Assembly: GCA_946811185.2 (NCBI GenBank)
Contig: OX328097.1
Location: forward strand, 58,123,063-58,187,062
DNA length: 64,000 nt
Direction of reading: 5' to 3'
DNA from: Hippopus hippopus
Taxonomy: Eukaryota > Mollusca > Bivalvia > Cardiida > Cardiidae
The notes below the pieces were generated by a model. That model saw only the letters and a program-made list of their open reading frames with translations. It ran no database searches and was not told the DNA's origin. The position numbers were made by a program, and so were the translations under genes. Below, piece by piece: positions 1-8,728 of the stretch. The first letter of the stretch is position 1. Each line of letters opens with the position of its first letter.

Positions 1-38
1 AATCAAAGCCGTACAATGTAGTTACGGAATCGGCCGAC

Positions 39-267
39 GGCATAATACCGGAAAACGCCCCTCCACTATATCGCGAAAACGCATGAAAATTTAAATCGTT
101 GTCAAAAGAATTTTGATTTCTTATGGATTCATTCCGTATACATCAAATAAAATATTGCTCTACGGAATAAAGCACAGAATTTCATTAATTTATCCTTTAA
201 TTCGTAAAACAATACCACATGTATGCATAGGGCTGTATAATGGAGGGACGTTTGCCGGTATTATGCC
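39..267. mobile_element. MITE-like element with 32 bp inverted ends
   Basis: The left end (39-70) starts GGCATAATACCGG and the right end (236-267) is its reverse complement with only a few mismatches, giving inverted termini of about 32 bp around a 165 bp AT-rich core. No transposase frame fits inside, so this would be a non-autonomous DNA element. I could not find a clean target duplication at the edges. The 88-codon frame at 113-379 runs out of this element into a GT repeat and is not a gene. Confidence 0.6.
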
Positions 268-293
268 CTTCTTTTTATGCCCCCGCTATGAAA

Positions 294-390
294 TGGGGGG
301 GGGGGGATATAGAGTTTTCTGTGTCCGTCTGTGTGTGTGTTGGTGTGTGCGTGTGTGTGTATGTGCGTGCGTGCGTTAGTGTGTGTGTCC
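294..390. repeat. G-run followed by GT/GCGT microsatellite
   Basis: A run of 12-13 G is followed about ten bases later by a GT-dinucleotide-rich stretch with GCGT variants, ending in GTGTGTGTCCC. It sits between the left terminus and the tandem core of the element at 277-1433. Confidence 0.85.
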
Positions 391-395
391 CATTC

Positions 396-860
396 TTGTC
401 CGGAGCATAACTTCTACATTTATCAATGGATTTCAAAATAATTTTGCACACTTGTTCTTCTTAACAAGTACTAGTGTCATGCGAAAAGTTTGTTTCGATA
501 CGCCCAAGGTCAAGGTCACAGTTGAAGGTCAAATGTTTAAATTGACCTTGTCCGGAGCATAACTTCTACATTTATCAATGGATTTCAAAAAAAAAAAAAA
601 CTTCGCACACTTGTTCTCCTTAACAAGTACTATAGTGTCATGCGAAAAGTTTGTTTCGATACGCCCAAGGTCAAAGTCACAGTTGAAGGTCAAATGTTTA
701 AATTGACCTTGTCCGGAGCATAACTTCTACATTTATCAATGGATTTCAAAAAAACTTCGCACACTTGTTCTCCTTAACAAGTACTAGTGTCATGCGAAAA
801 GTTTGTTTCGATACGCCCAAGATCAAGGTCACAGTTGAAGGTCAAATGTTTAAATTGACT
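396..860 (+). repeat. Three tandem units of 152, 161 and about 152 bp
   Basis: Units start at 396, 548 and 709, each with TTGTCCGGAGCATAACTTC, and end in a block with GGTCAAGGTCAC and GAAGGTCAAATG. They differ by a poly-A expansion in the second unit and by point changes. Units 1 and 3 contain TCAAGGTCA (510-518 and 823-831), the extended half-site bound by ERR/SF-1 type nuclear receptors; unit 2 has a changed version. Confidence 0.9.
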
Positions 861-1104
861 GTTCAACCCAGTGTTACATCCTGCTCAGCAGAATTGTGAT
901 ATGAAGATACAGTTTTGGTTTTTAAAAAGACTCACCCAAAGAACTATGCCAGAGAATATTGAGGCTCCAACCTACCCTTCAACTATAGTCCAGTGTGATA
1001 ATATTCGATCCAATTTGTTCCTGTCTCATAGAGGAAGTCCAACAAAGTAATTATTATTGCTATATTTCTCACTCTCATTCCTCAAGTTAAGATCTTCATA
1101 ATCC

Positions 1105-1290
1105 CGAGTATAAGTAACCCTCAGTTGAAAGATTAAGGAAAACGCTGAATAAACAGAAGTTAATGCTCAAAACCAGCATTTTCTTCTTTTTCTCACAAAG
1201 TTTTCTACCATAAGCAATACAAACCATATAATTTATTGTCTGCATATTGCTTTCAACTTGGACCAGTCCTCAATTTTGTTATCAGGTATA
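1105..1290 (-). mobile_element. Palindromic MITE copy (family P), minus orientation
   Basis: This is a diverged copy of the foldback family seen best at 61859-62065. Recognisable parts are the core CCAGCATTTTCTTC near 1178, the arm with CTCACAAAGTTTTCTACC, and the terminal segment with TGCTTTCAACTTGGACCAGTC followed by TTTTGTTATCAGGTATAAA. The left boundary is vague. Confidence 0.55.
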
Positions 1291-1433
1291 AATAATCTTT
1301 TATCTGCTTGGCTATATATATAACAAACCTTCTTAACCCTGTCTAAGCTGTTATCCAAAACAACAATTTTCTGTAATAACTACTGATTCTCTCATATGAC
1401 ATTTCTGTGACCAATACCATTTAGCGGGGGCAT

Positions 1434-2039
1434 CCGTGTCTCTGATACACCTATTTCTAGTTTTTCACTACAATGTGGCCATAACTATAGAATTTAGCTC
1501 GTTTCATATTGATGTCAACCGTTATTATCTCCTATCCACATATTTTCATCAAAAGGGAAGGGGAAGGAAAAGAGTGCATGCGTCAGCTTCTGCGAGAAAT
1601 TTCTGTAGTGGGCTGATGACGTTTGCGAAACGTTTCAAAGAGGTTAGAATCGGGAGAGTGGGGGACGAAAGTAGATCTTTTACCTTTTTTTCTAATTTCA
1701 AGATTATTTCTCTTACATTTGAAAACCAGATAAAAGTAATCAATCAATACATTTAACCGATATTTTCTAATACCGATGATAAATCCATAAATAAAGAGAA
1801 TGACATGCCTTTGTTTCTACCTTACGATTATACCCCGCATGGAGCCTTAAAGGTCATGTTCCAAAAATAGAATTATTATGTCATAAACATACTGCGTAAA
1901 AAGTCTTTTCGAAAATGTAGTTCAGAAGAGAAAAATGTGAATATTGACTGTTTTTAGGGTTGCTTGTCTCTCGCTGTGATTTTTTTCATATATATTAATA
2001 TCGTTAGATATTTATCTGCCCAGGATTTTCCAATAAAAG
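1434..2039. other. No gene recognised
   Basis: AT-rich sequence with overlapping frames on both strands (plus 1436-1756, minus 1549-1743). The plus frame has only a GTG start. I see no splice-site pattern or protein family that would make either a gene. Confidence 0.6.
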
Positions 2040-2200
2040 ACGACAAATACACTTTTTGAAATGTATGAATTTAGTTACGCGTCGTCACTATAAAAACAAA
2101 CACCGCAACGTTTGTGCGTCACAATACAGAAAACAGTCATCGGGGAAGAACTACGAACAGATAAGTGAGAAGTCACGACGCCATCTTGAAATTTTATTTG
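2040..2200 (+). promoter_or_regulatory. Candidate promoter and 5' leader of the 2290 ORF
   Basis: A TATAAAAA box lies at 2089-2096. CGTCA half-sites of the CREB/ATF type flank it at about 2081-2088 and 2116-2121, and a GCCATCTT motif (YY1-like on the opposite strand, often near transcription starts) lies at 2180-2187. The ORF begins 90 bases further on, with A at -3 before its ATG. The order of TATA box, leader and ATG is what an RNA polymerase II gene would show. Factor assignments are by motif only. Confidence 0.4.
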
Positions 2201-2289
2201 TTGTTTTGTTTCTTTCCTTATTTAATTGCTTTTAACGCTGTCTTGATCGTCAGTTGAGTATTTTCATTGGTTTGACAATTAGCTGAATT

Positions 2290-2616
2290 ATGAGAGTGTC
2301 TCAGAAATCGCAAGAAACTTGTGAAAATCGTGTTTTATATAAGCTCATTACTAAGGCAGAAAAAAGAAGAATGACTGCTGAAAATTATCATGTTTATGCG
2401 CTACTTCAATCCACTATCGAAAGGTTGCAATTTGACGATAGGTTGTTACAAATCTTGAACAAGAAAAGTAAACTAAGAAATCATAGTAGTTCTATAAACA
2501 ATTCAAAGTGTGAGAGCAGAACTAATGTAAATGACTTAAAGGAGGACGTTTTACAGATGGATAATTTTTTCAGTAAATTGAACAGTTTAGGATCGTGTTC
2601 TAGGTGTGGTAGTTGA
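2290..2616 (+). CDS. Hypothetical 108-residue protein, possibly an intronless gene
   Basis: This is the most gene-like frame in the window. It opens on ATG with A at -3, lies downstream of a TATA-containing region, and closes with a double stop (TGATAA). The product is basic and hydrophilic, with no signal peptide or membrane segment. Residues about 20-65 are rich in K, R, E, L and Q with heptad-like leucines (ALLQSTIERLQFDDRLLQIL), which suggests an alpha-helical or coiled-coil stretch. A serine/asparagine-rich linker follows at about 70-82. The C-terminus carries a small cysteine motif, CSRC. I do not recognise the family. It could also be the first coding exon of a longer gene, since weak GT donors exist near its end and an acceptor-like site exists at 4743. 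The nearest AATAAA downstream (2967-2972) lies inside a transposon-like element. Confidence 0.45.
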   Translation: MRVSQKSQETCENRVLYKLITKAEKRRMTAENYHVYALLQSTIERLQFDDRLLQILNKKSKLRNHSSSINNSKCESRTNVNDLKEDVLQMDNFFSKLNSLGSCSRCGS

Positions 2617-2830
2617 TAAGTCTTCTTGTCTTAATATTCGGATACTCTGTGCTCTATGAGAGGGATTGCCAGGACATTTAATGGACAAAACATGGGTCGA
2701 CTGGTTTGCTTAAAGGCTTCGATTGTAATATCTTTACTTTGTATCTGTATTCATTTCTTTGTTTGGAAGTACATTGTGAATTACAATTTTTAACAGGATG
2801 CTATGGCATATTGATGGGTCCCAAACAGCC

Positions 2831-3403
2831 GGCTCCGGGCTTGTTCATCCCTGGGCTTGTTCGCTGGGGATTGTTCGTCCCACGCTACCTTATCTATCTT
2901 ATTGGAATGAATGGTGCTATGTGCAATTCTAAAATGAATTATTTTACAAAAAATATAAGTTATTTGAATAAAACTTATCAATGCTTTGTTTTGCCTTTTT
3001 CGAAGTCGTTTTTTAAACAGAACAGAAACTTTATTAATGATTCAAGACTTCAACACACAAGGTTTCTGCATTGCCTCTTGCCTACGGCTAACCGCCTTGC
3101 CACACAATATAAGTTGAAAATCCATATGTATCTATTATTTTTTTTTTTCACTTTAATTTCTTCTCTAAATGTGATGATGGGAAGGGCCTTTTTTGAACAG
3201 TTATGTAATCTTCGGTTGAGTAAAATGGTCGGCGATTATGTGCAGTTTACACCTTTTCATAATCAAAAGCAGTGAAGTTTCCCCTTTTAACACCTTTGGT
3301 TAGCAGATACATAAGTTGGAACGAACAAGCCTGCACCAATATGAAATCAGTTGGGACGAACAAGCCCGGGCGAACAAGCCCAGGGACGAAAAAGCCCGTT
3401 ACC
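2831..3403. mobile_element. 573 bp DNA transposon-like element with 8 bp target duplication
   Basis: Left end 2831-2882 and right end 3352-3403 are inverted copies, about 44 of 52 positions matching by eye, both starting GG. They are flanked by the direct repeat AAACAGCC (2823-2830 and 3404-3411). An 8 bp duplication is typical of hAT, P and Merlin type transposons. The inverted ends are built from repeats of the motif GGGCTTGTTCGTCCC. A further motif copy lies just inside the right arm at about 3318. No transposase is encoded, so this is a non-autonomous copy. It explains the antisense frames at 2790-2981 and 3247-3525 and the plus frame at 2706-3275, none of which I take as genes. Confidence 0.75.
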
Positions 3404-3411
3404 AAACAGCC

Positions 3412-4011
3412 ATCCCTTACTGAATAATATGTATAAACTTTGTGAATCAAATACAAGAAATTGTGTAAAGCAATGAAAGCTATCTTGTTCTCAGGCAAAC
3501 TTTTGCTGATGGAGAAAAAATACAAATTTGCTTTTTGGGGGAAAACAGCTAATATGTAATTTTCTTCATTGGGCCATAAGACAGATGACAGAATTGAATT
3601 GTTAGGCTAGATTTTGTAAGAGACAAGTTGGGTAAATTGGATTTAATTAACCCAGTCAGCCTATTGCAGCTTTCGGTAATTGAGTAATTATGTAGGGAAT
3701 CATTATGTAAAAAAAAAAGCTGCATGATGATTTTCACACCAAGTACATTTCATGGATTTTTTTTCTGGTGAAGAAAAGCAAGCCTAGAAAGGTAGAAGCC
3801 AACTTCAGCACCATCTTTTATGCTCTGTGTAGATATGATCCCTGGTGTTTCTGAAACCATTTTAAATGGACAGAAATGATAGACTTTACTGAGCAAATGA
3901 AACAGGATATTGAGTCACAGTGCAAATTACACTGCATAGTTTACAATTACCTCATTATCGTCCATTTTACCAATCTAGTATGTTACCAAAATTTCTGTAA
4001 TATGAAAATTG
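3412..4011. other. No gene recognised
   Basis: AT-rich non-coding sequence between two transposon-like elements. Short A and T runs occur near 3706 and 3758. No repeat or convincing frame was seen. Confidence 0.6.
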
Positions 4012-4239
4012 CTTAACTCTTTACCAAAACTACAAAAATTTAGACTTGTCAACATTAAAAGTACTTGCAGGCAACATCAAAATATGACCATAAAATTGAA
4101 ATTTGTTGTGGGAAGCGTAGAAAACATGGGGAAAAGAGAAATTGCTGGTTATTAGCATTAAGTTTTCTCATTTTCACACAATGTTTTTAGTAGCTTTCTC
4201 GGAGTTGTTACAAGTAGGAATTGTGTAGTAAACAGTTAA
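4012..4239 (+). mobile_element. Palindromic MITE copy (family P)
   Basis: It begins TTAACTCTTTACCAAAAC and ends with GTGTAGTAAACAGTTAA, a diverged inverted terminus. The interior shows the family marks in order: TTTAGACTTGTC, a CTTGCAGGCAAC segment, GTAGAAAACATGGGGAAAAG, the hinge TGCTGGTTATTAGCATTA, and the return arm TTCACACAATGTTTTTAG. Confidence 0.7.
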
Positions 4240-4342
4240 ATGCTCTGCTCCACATCTTTATGGTACATTTCGGTGTAAATTTACCCATTTTGCCTAATTC
4301 TACACAACAATTCATGATATCTGATATATCCTGTGATTAATT

Positions 4343-5045
4343 ACGCAACAATTTCTCAATCAAGAAATTGAAAGAACTGTTTCAAAGAGGGTCAAAACAG
4401 CTCGGTCAAAAACAGCCTATTTGCCAATTTGGTCTGCTTTTATAGATATCAAAAAGGTCTACTCTCCAAATGACTTGATATTATTTCAGTCTTTTTTATA
4501 ATAATAATTTTTAAATCTTGTATTTCTTTCATCAAAAAATTATTTTAATTTCTTCAGCTTGGACTTCGAATCACTCCATACTTGTGCGAGTTGTATACTC
4601 TGCATTTCTTTTCTGATATTAACCGTCATGTGTGTTCATTTGCCAACCCCTCTTTCTGTTGTTCTGTTCTCATGATAAATTGGCTTTCTTTAAAACTTAT
4701 TTTGTTTGGGTTTGTTTCCTGAATGTCTGATCATCTGTTTTAGGACGAATTACAAATATGGAAAACAACATCCTGCAAAGGAGTTCAAGAATGTCTCCTC
4801 AAAATCTTAAAGGAGACTATCTGTCTCATTCACATGATCAAAGTTCATATTATTAGTAAGATTTATTAAAAAAAAAATGTGATGAGAATCATGGCCAAGA
4901 AACACCCCCCCCCCCCCCCCCCATATTTTTAAATTGTGACAAAAAAGTGGCCAGTGGGTGGTTTTGGAAGTGGGCTGTTTTGAACCCCAGTTGAAATACA
5001 GAGCTGTAGTATTGATGAAAGAATTTTTTGGATAAATTGTTAAAC
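4343..5045. mobile_element. Possible 0.7 kb inverted-repeat element
   Basis: The arm around 4378-4430 (GGGTCAAAACAGCTCGG) is matched in inverse by 4945-5000 (GGGCTGTTTTGAACCCC). Weaker inverse similarity continues outward to AACAATTTCTC at about 4343 and GATAAATTGTT at about 5041. A C-run of about 17 bases sits at 4905-4921. No target duplication was found and the boundaries are uncertain. Confidence 0.35.
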
Positions 5046-6553
5046 TGGACAAAAAGTGTATGTTTGACAGGATTTATTCCGGTATTTTAAATTGTTGAGT
5101 TAGGCAAAATGTGTCATTTTGTATTGAAATGTACACTTGCGAGGTTGGGAACTGGAGTATTTAAGCAATTTTCCTAATCAAATGATGGTGGCTGGCATAA
5201 GCATGAGTCATGAGGATTTACAGGGTATGTTATAGAATCAACTGGAATTACTGGTAAAGGGTATGTTAGAAAATGTATTTTAGTGAAATTTATTGCCATA
5301 CTATACATGATGCATTACTTACTTCCATCATGTCATAACTATTACGAATTGGTGTTGTTAATCAGTCTAAATTTCTAAACATAAACATTAGTCTTTGTTT
5401 ATAGGTCCATTTTGAGCCTTGTTGCCATTTACTTTGACAATTTGTGCACTTTGTGACACATTTGGGTACACTTTGACATTCACTCATACCTCATACATGT
5501 AGTATGCTTTTAAATGAAAGAAATAGTCAATTTCAATGTGCATGAGGTAAATTTATCTTAAATTCAGGACTAGCAGAAGTTTGGCATTTTGTTCAGAAAA
5601 GATTCTTAATATATGGTTTGATAGTTGTTAATGGGTATTTCAATATATGTAGATGAAGTGATGTACATGTACCTTATTTGAATCTGTAAAGAAATTCTGA
5701 GGAATTTGAAGGATGCAATGGCAAGGTGAAGGTTATTAAATAAAGATTGTTAGAAACAAGTACTATTCATCATCTTTTAGTTACCAATTATTGCCTTTCT
5801 TTTGTACTGCTAGGTCACCCGAAAGAATGAAACATCACCTTTGATGACTTGAAAGACAGCAAAACTTTGTGAATGCTGGCAATAATCAAGTAATCAGCAC
5901 AGCAAATAAAGAGAGGTCTAGTCAATACTGGCAAATAGCAAGTAATGAGCACAGCAAGTAAAGGAATGTCCATGTAAATTGTTCTTTTTTCAAGTCGATA
6001 AAGTGTACTTCATTTTCAGGCAGAAAAATCAAATTGAAAACTAATGTTAAAATAGTAGAGAAGTGAAGACAGAAATTTGTCTTCATTATGGATTAACTGA
6101 AAATGGAATTACCAAAGCATGCTGATGCTATTGACTGCAATTAAGAAAGTACTGGATCAGTACTGTCTGATAAAATTGAATATATGTGAACTGTTGCTGT
6201 GAAGCGATTGAGATACTCCTGAATTGGCGTAATACATTAAATTTTGAGACCTGTGAAAAGAGGAGTGCCACAACTCTTTACTGTGCATATTTCAATTTCT
6301 ACACACCTGCATTTGGGCATGGAAAACATTGCCAACAAAGGCGTCTTTGCTTGTAATAAATATTGCTCCTTTAGTCCAGGATGTTTCCCATGCTCATTGA
6401 GTAGATAAAACAAATGCTTGTCTTTTGAAAACTTGGGGCAAGATTTGGATCAGACCCAATTTGTACAACTGTATGTTGTATTGTGTTTGATGAACTCAAA
6501 TATTTTGAAATTTTGAAAGTAATGATAGCTCCCATAAGTAAACAAAGCAGGTG
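5046..6553. other. No gene recognised
   Basis: AT-rich sequence with no long ATG-initiated frame, tandem repeat or known element. It could be intronic or intergenic. Confidence 0.55.
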
Positions 6554-6839
6554 TTAAATATACTTAAATTTGAATCATACCGTTTAAAAGTATGAAAATC
6601 ATTGTGAAGATGACAATCCATTATTGTACGGTTGGTCCTAGTGTTACTTGCTGGCAGAGAATGGAATGTCAGAACTAGGTTCAAAGAGGCCAGGTTACAG
6701 TATCTTTTATTTTCTTTTTGCCTGATTTTTAAATATGCTTTTCTGCCAGCTACAAACACATGGACTGACCACACAATAACAGTCATGCTCACAACATTTT
6801 CTGTACTTTTAAATGGTATGACTTAAAATGTATTTTACT
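6554..6839. mobile_element. Foldback (palindromic) element of about 285 bp
   Basis: The left arm (about 6554-6664) and right arm (about 6742-6839) are inverted copies. For example, TCATACCGTTTAAAAGTA at 6575 pairs with TACTTTTAAATGGTATGAC at 6803, and TTGCTGGCAGAGAA pairs with TTTTCTGCCAGCTAC. The loop is about 75 bp. Because the arms mirror each other, both strands have open frames (minus 6496-6792, plus 6632-6826). These are products of the palindrome, not genes. Confidence 0.65.
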
Positions 6840-8361
6840 CCTGCATTGATTTTTAGGTTGCCAATGGGCCTTTAAATATCCTAATATAGCACTGTGTTGA
6901 AAAACATAAAAACATGTTTTTTTTGCCAGGAGGAGGGGAAGAACATAATTTCAAAAGCATGGTTTCTTGTGAAGTAATGACGCATTTGCAGGATACAAAT
7001 GAAATTTATGGTCCATTTTTTGCTAGAGGATAATGTTATTGCATGAGGGAAACAGTAGATGATTCAGATTTATTGTTTTGCCAAAGCTTGTTTGGATACA
7101 CATGTTTTTGCCCCTCAAGCTAGTTGGGAAACTACTACCATGCTTTAGCTGCTTTTCAAAAATGTTTTCAATTTCTGTGAAAGAGTTATGTCCAGAAGTT
7201 GGGGAAGATAAGCTGTGGCTCAGGTCTATCATTTCAGGAATCTTCAAATATGCAAAAGCATTCAACATCTGCAGCTTTTGAGGTTAAAGTTAATGTTGGC
7301 CATCCAATGTTTGAGTGCATAGGATAAATGAACCTCTACATAAAAGAGGCGACACTTACATGGATTGAAATGAAGCAGTTTACTCTGAAAATTTACAAAG
7401 CTCATGTTTAACAGCTTTAGAGATGATAAATTCCGTTGATAACCATTTTGAGAATTTTCTACAAAGTCACAGTTAGGACAGCAGATAATGACATTTTAAA
7501 AGGTAAGGAGTGCTAGTTGTAGGTGAAAAAATTGTACTCATTTGAACCTTTTTGATGATGATTCAATTAAATACACCCAACGTAGGTCTAAGAGTGATTA
7601 GTGGATAAAATTATCCCATCTAGTCATGAATAATGAGGTATGGCTAACTCTGCAGTATGAAGCAGTATAATGTGAATGTAATCTTATTTCATATTTAAAA
7701 CTGCCATCAAATGGATTAAAGACACATCTTTACAGCCAGAGAGAAAAAATGCTGTTAAAAACTTTATAGTGTGTAGATGGCTCAGATATTGGTCAGCTAT
7801 GTAAATATAGATAATTAAACAATAAACATGGTTTTGGATTATGAAACACTCAAATTTGTCTTCGATTAAAAAAAAAGGAAATGACCACAGTGCTTCCTTT
7901 GCTGACACAAAAGAGAATGAAGTGTATTTCTATTGGTAGTAATCTGTGCAACCTTGCAACTGTTAGGGGCATCATTTGGCATGAAGATACAAGAATAATT
8001 ATACTTTCCTAAAACTAAGATGAAATGGATTAATAAACTGGCTGAAAACGAGTAGAGATGTATCTTTAATAGTATATGAGCATTATGATCCTCACAAAGA
8101 CAGCCATGAAAGTGAAAAGAGCTTACAAAAGTAACTTAATTTTATAATATTGAAGGTTAATAGCACTCTGATTGCAGAATCTTGTAGGGAGAGAGAGCTG
8201 GCAACAGGGTACACCACTTTAGTCTTTTGAAGGTGGTAACTTTCTCTTTGCAATATTATTTTATCTTACCCAAACAGATACCAAATATTTATTTACCAAC
8301 AAATTTAAACATGTATTTCTTAATTCAGGTGTAACATGTACACTTATTTGAATTCCTTTAA
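6840..8361. other. No gene recognised
   Basis: AT-rich sequence to the left of the macrosatellite. Overlapping frames on both strands around 7023-7281 have no family resemblance. I saw no clear similarity to the satellite unit before about 8362. Confidence 0.5.
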
Positions 8362-8726
8362 AAGTTTTTAAGATCAATAAACTCAAATTACTATGTACTT
8401 CTTTGTAGAGGAGGTGTCATAGAAACAGTATGGGAGAGGATGTATTTTTGCCTCTTACTTTACAGGCTTATATTGAGATGTAGTTTGCGAATTTTGAGAA
8501 TAGAACTAACTTTAATTTTCAGAATTTATCATCATGGCACTTAACCTTTGATAATCAAAGCAGCTAATATCAATCAATCAACCAACACAGATACAAGAGT
8601 AACGAAAGAAATGTTTGCTGTGAAGATGACAAAAACGACGAAAGCCATGTAAAGATCTCATATAGATTGATAAATCTGGATAGGTTACTATGTTTCCTGA
8701 AAGTCAATATCTTAATTAGATCTAGA
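8362..8726 (+). repeat. Eroded partial copies of the 2.6 kb unit at the left array edge
   Basis: Two decayed fragments abut the array. The first (8362-8665) runs colinearly with unit U1 but with large deletions. It holds TTTTAAGATCAATAAACTC, the GTAGAGG...GGGAGAGGATGTATTT block, TTTCAGAATTTATCATCATGGC, a CTAATAT block, and CACAGATAC...GCCATGTAAAGATCTCA. The second (about 8665-8726) repeats TAGATTGATAAATCTGGATAGG and ATTAGATCTAG, which come from earlier and later in the unit, so it is out of order. Divergence is far above that between array units. Confidence 0.75.
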
Positions 8727-8728
8727 CT

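Larger units (their letters stand above)
277..1433. mobile_element. Bivalve-type element with internal tandem core
   Basis: The left terminus ATGCCCCCGCTATGAAATGG (277-296) matches the reverse complement of the right terminus near 1417-1433 (CCATTTAGCGGGGGCAT). Inside are a G-run, a GT-rich microsatellite, three tandem units of 150-160 bp, and later a copy of the recurrent palindromic MITE. This plan of short inverted termini, a microsatellite and a tandem core is that of the pearl/CvE and Helentron-associated elements of bivalves. Assignment to that class is inference. The element is probably a nested composite, because the MITE at about 1105-1290 looks inserted. Confidence 0.5.

Noticed and set aside
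2706..3275. 189-codon plus-strand frame
   Set aside because: It opens without an early ATG and runs through the inverted end of the transposon-like element at 2831-3403. Its composition shows no family.
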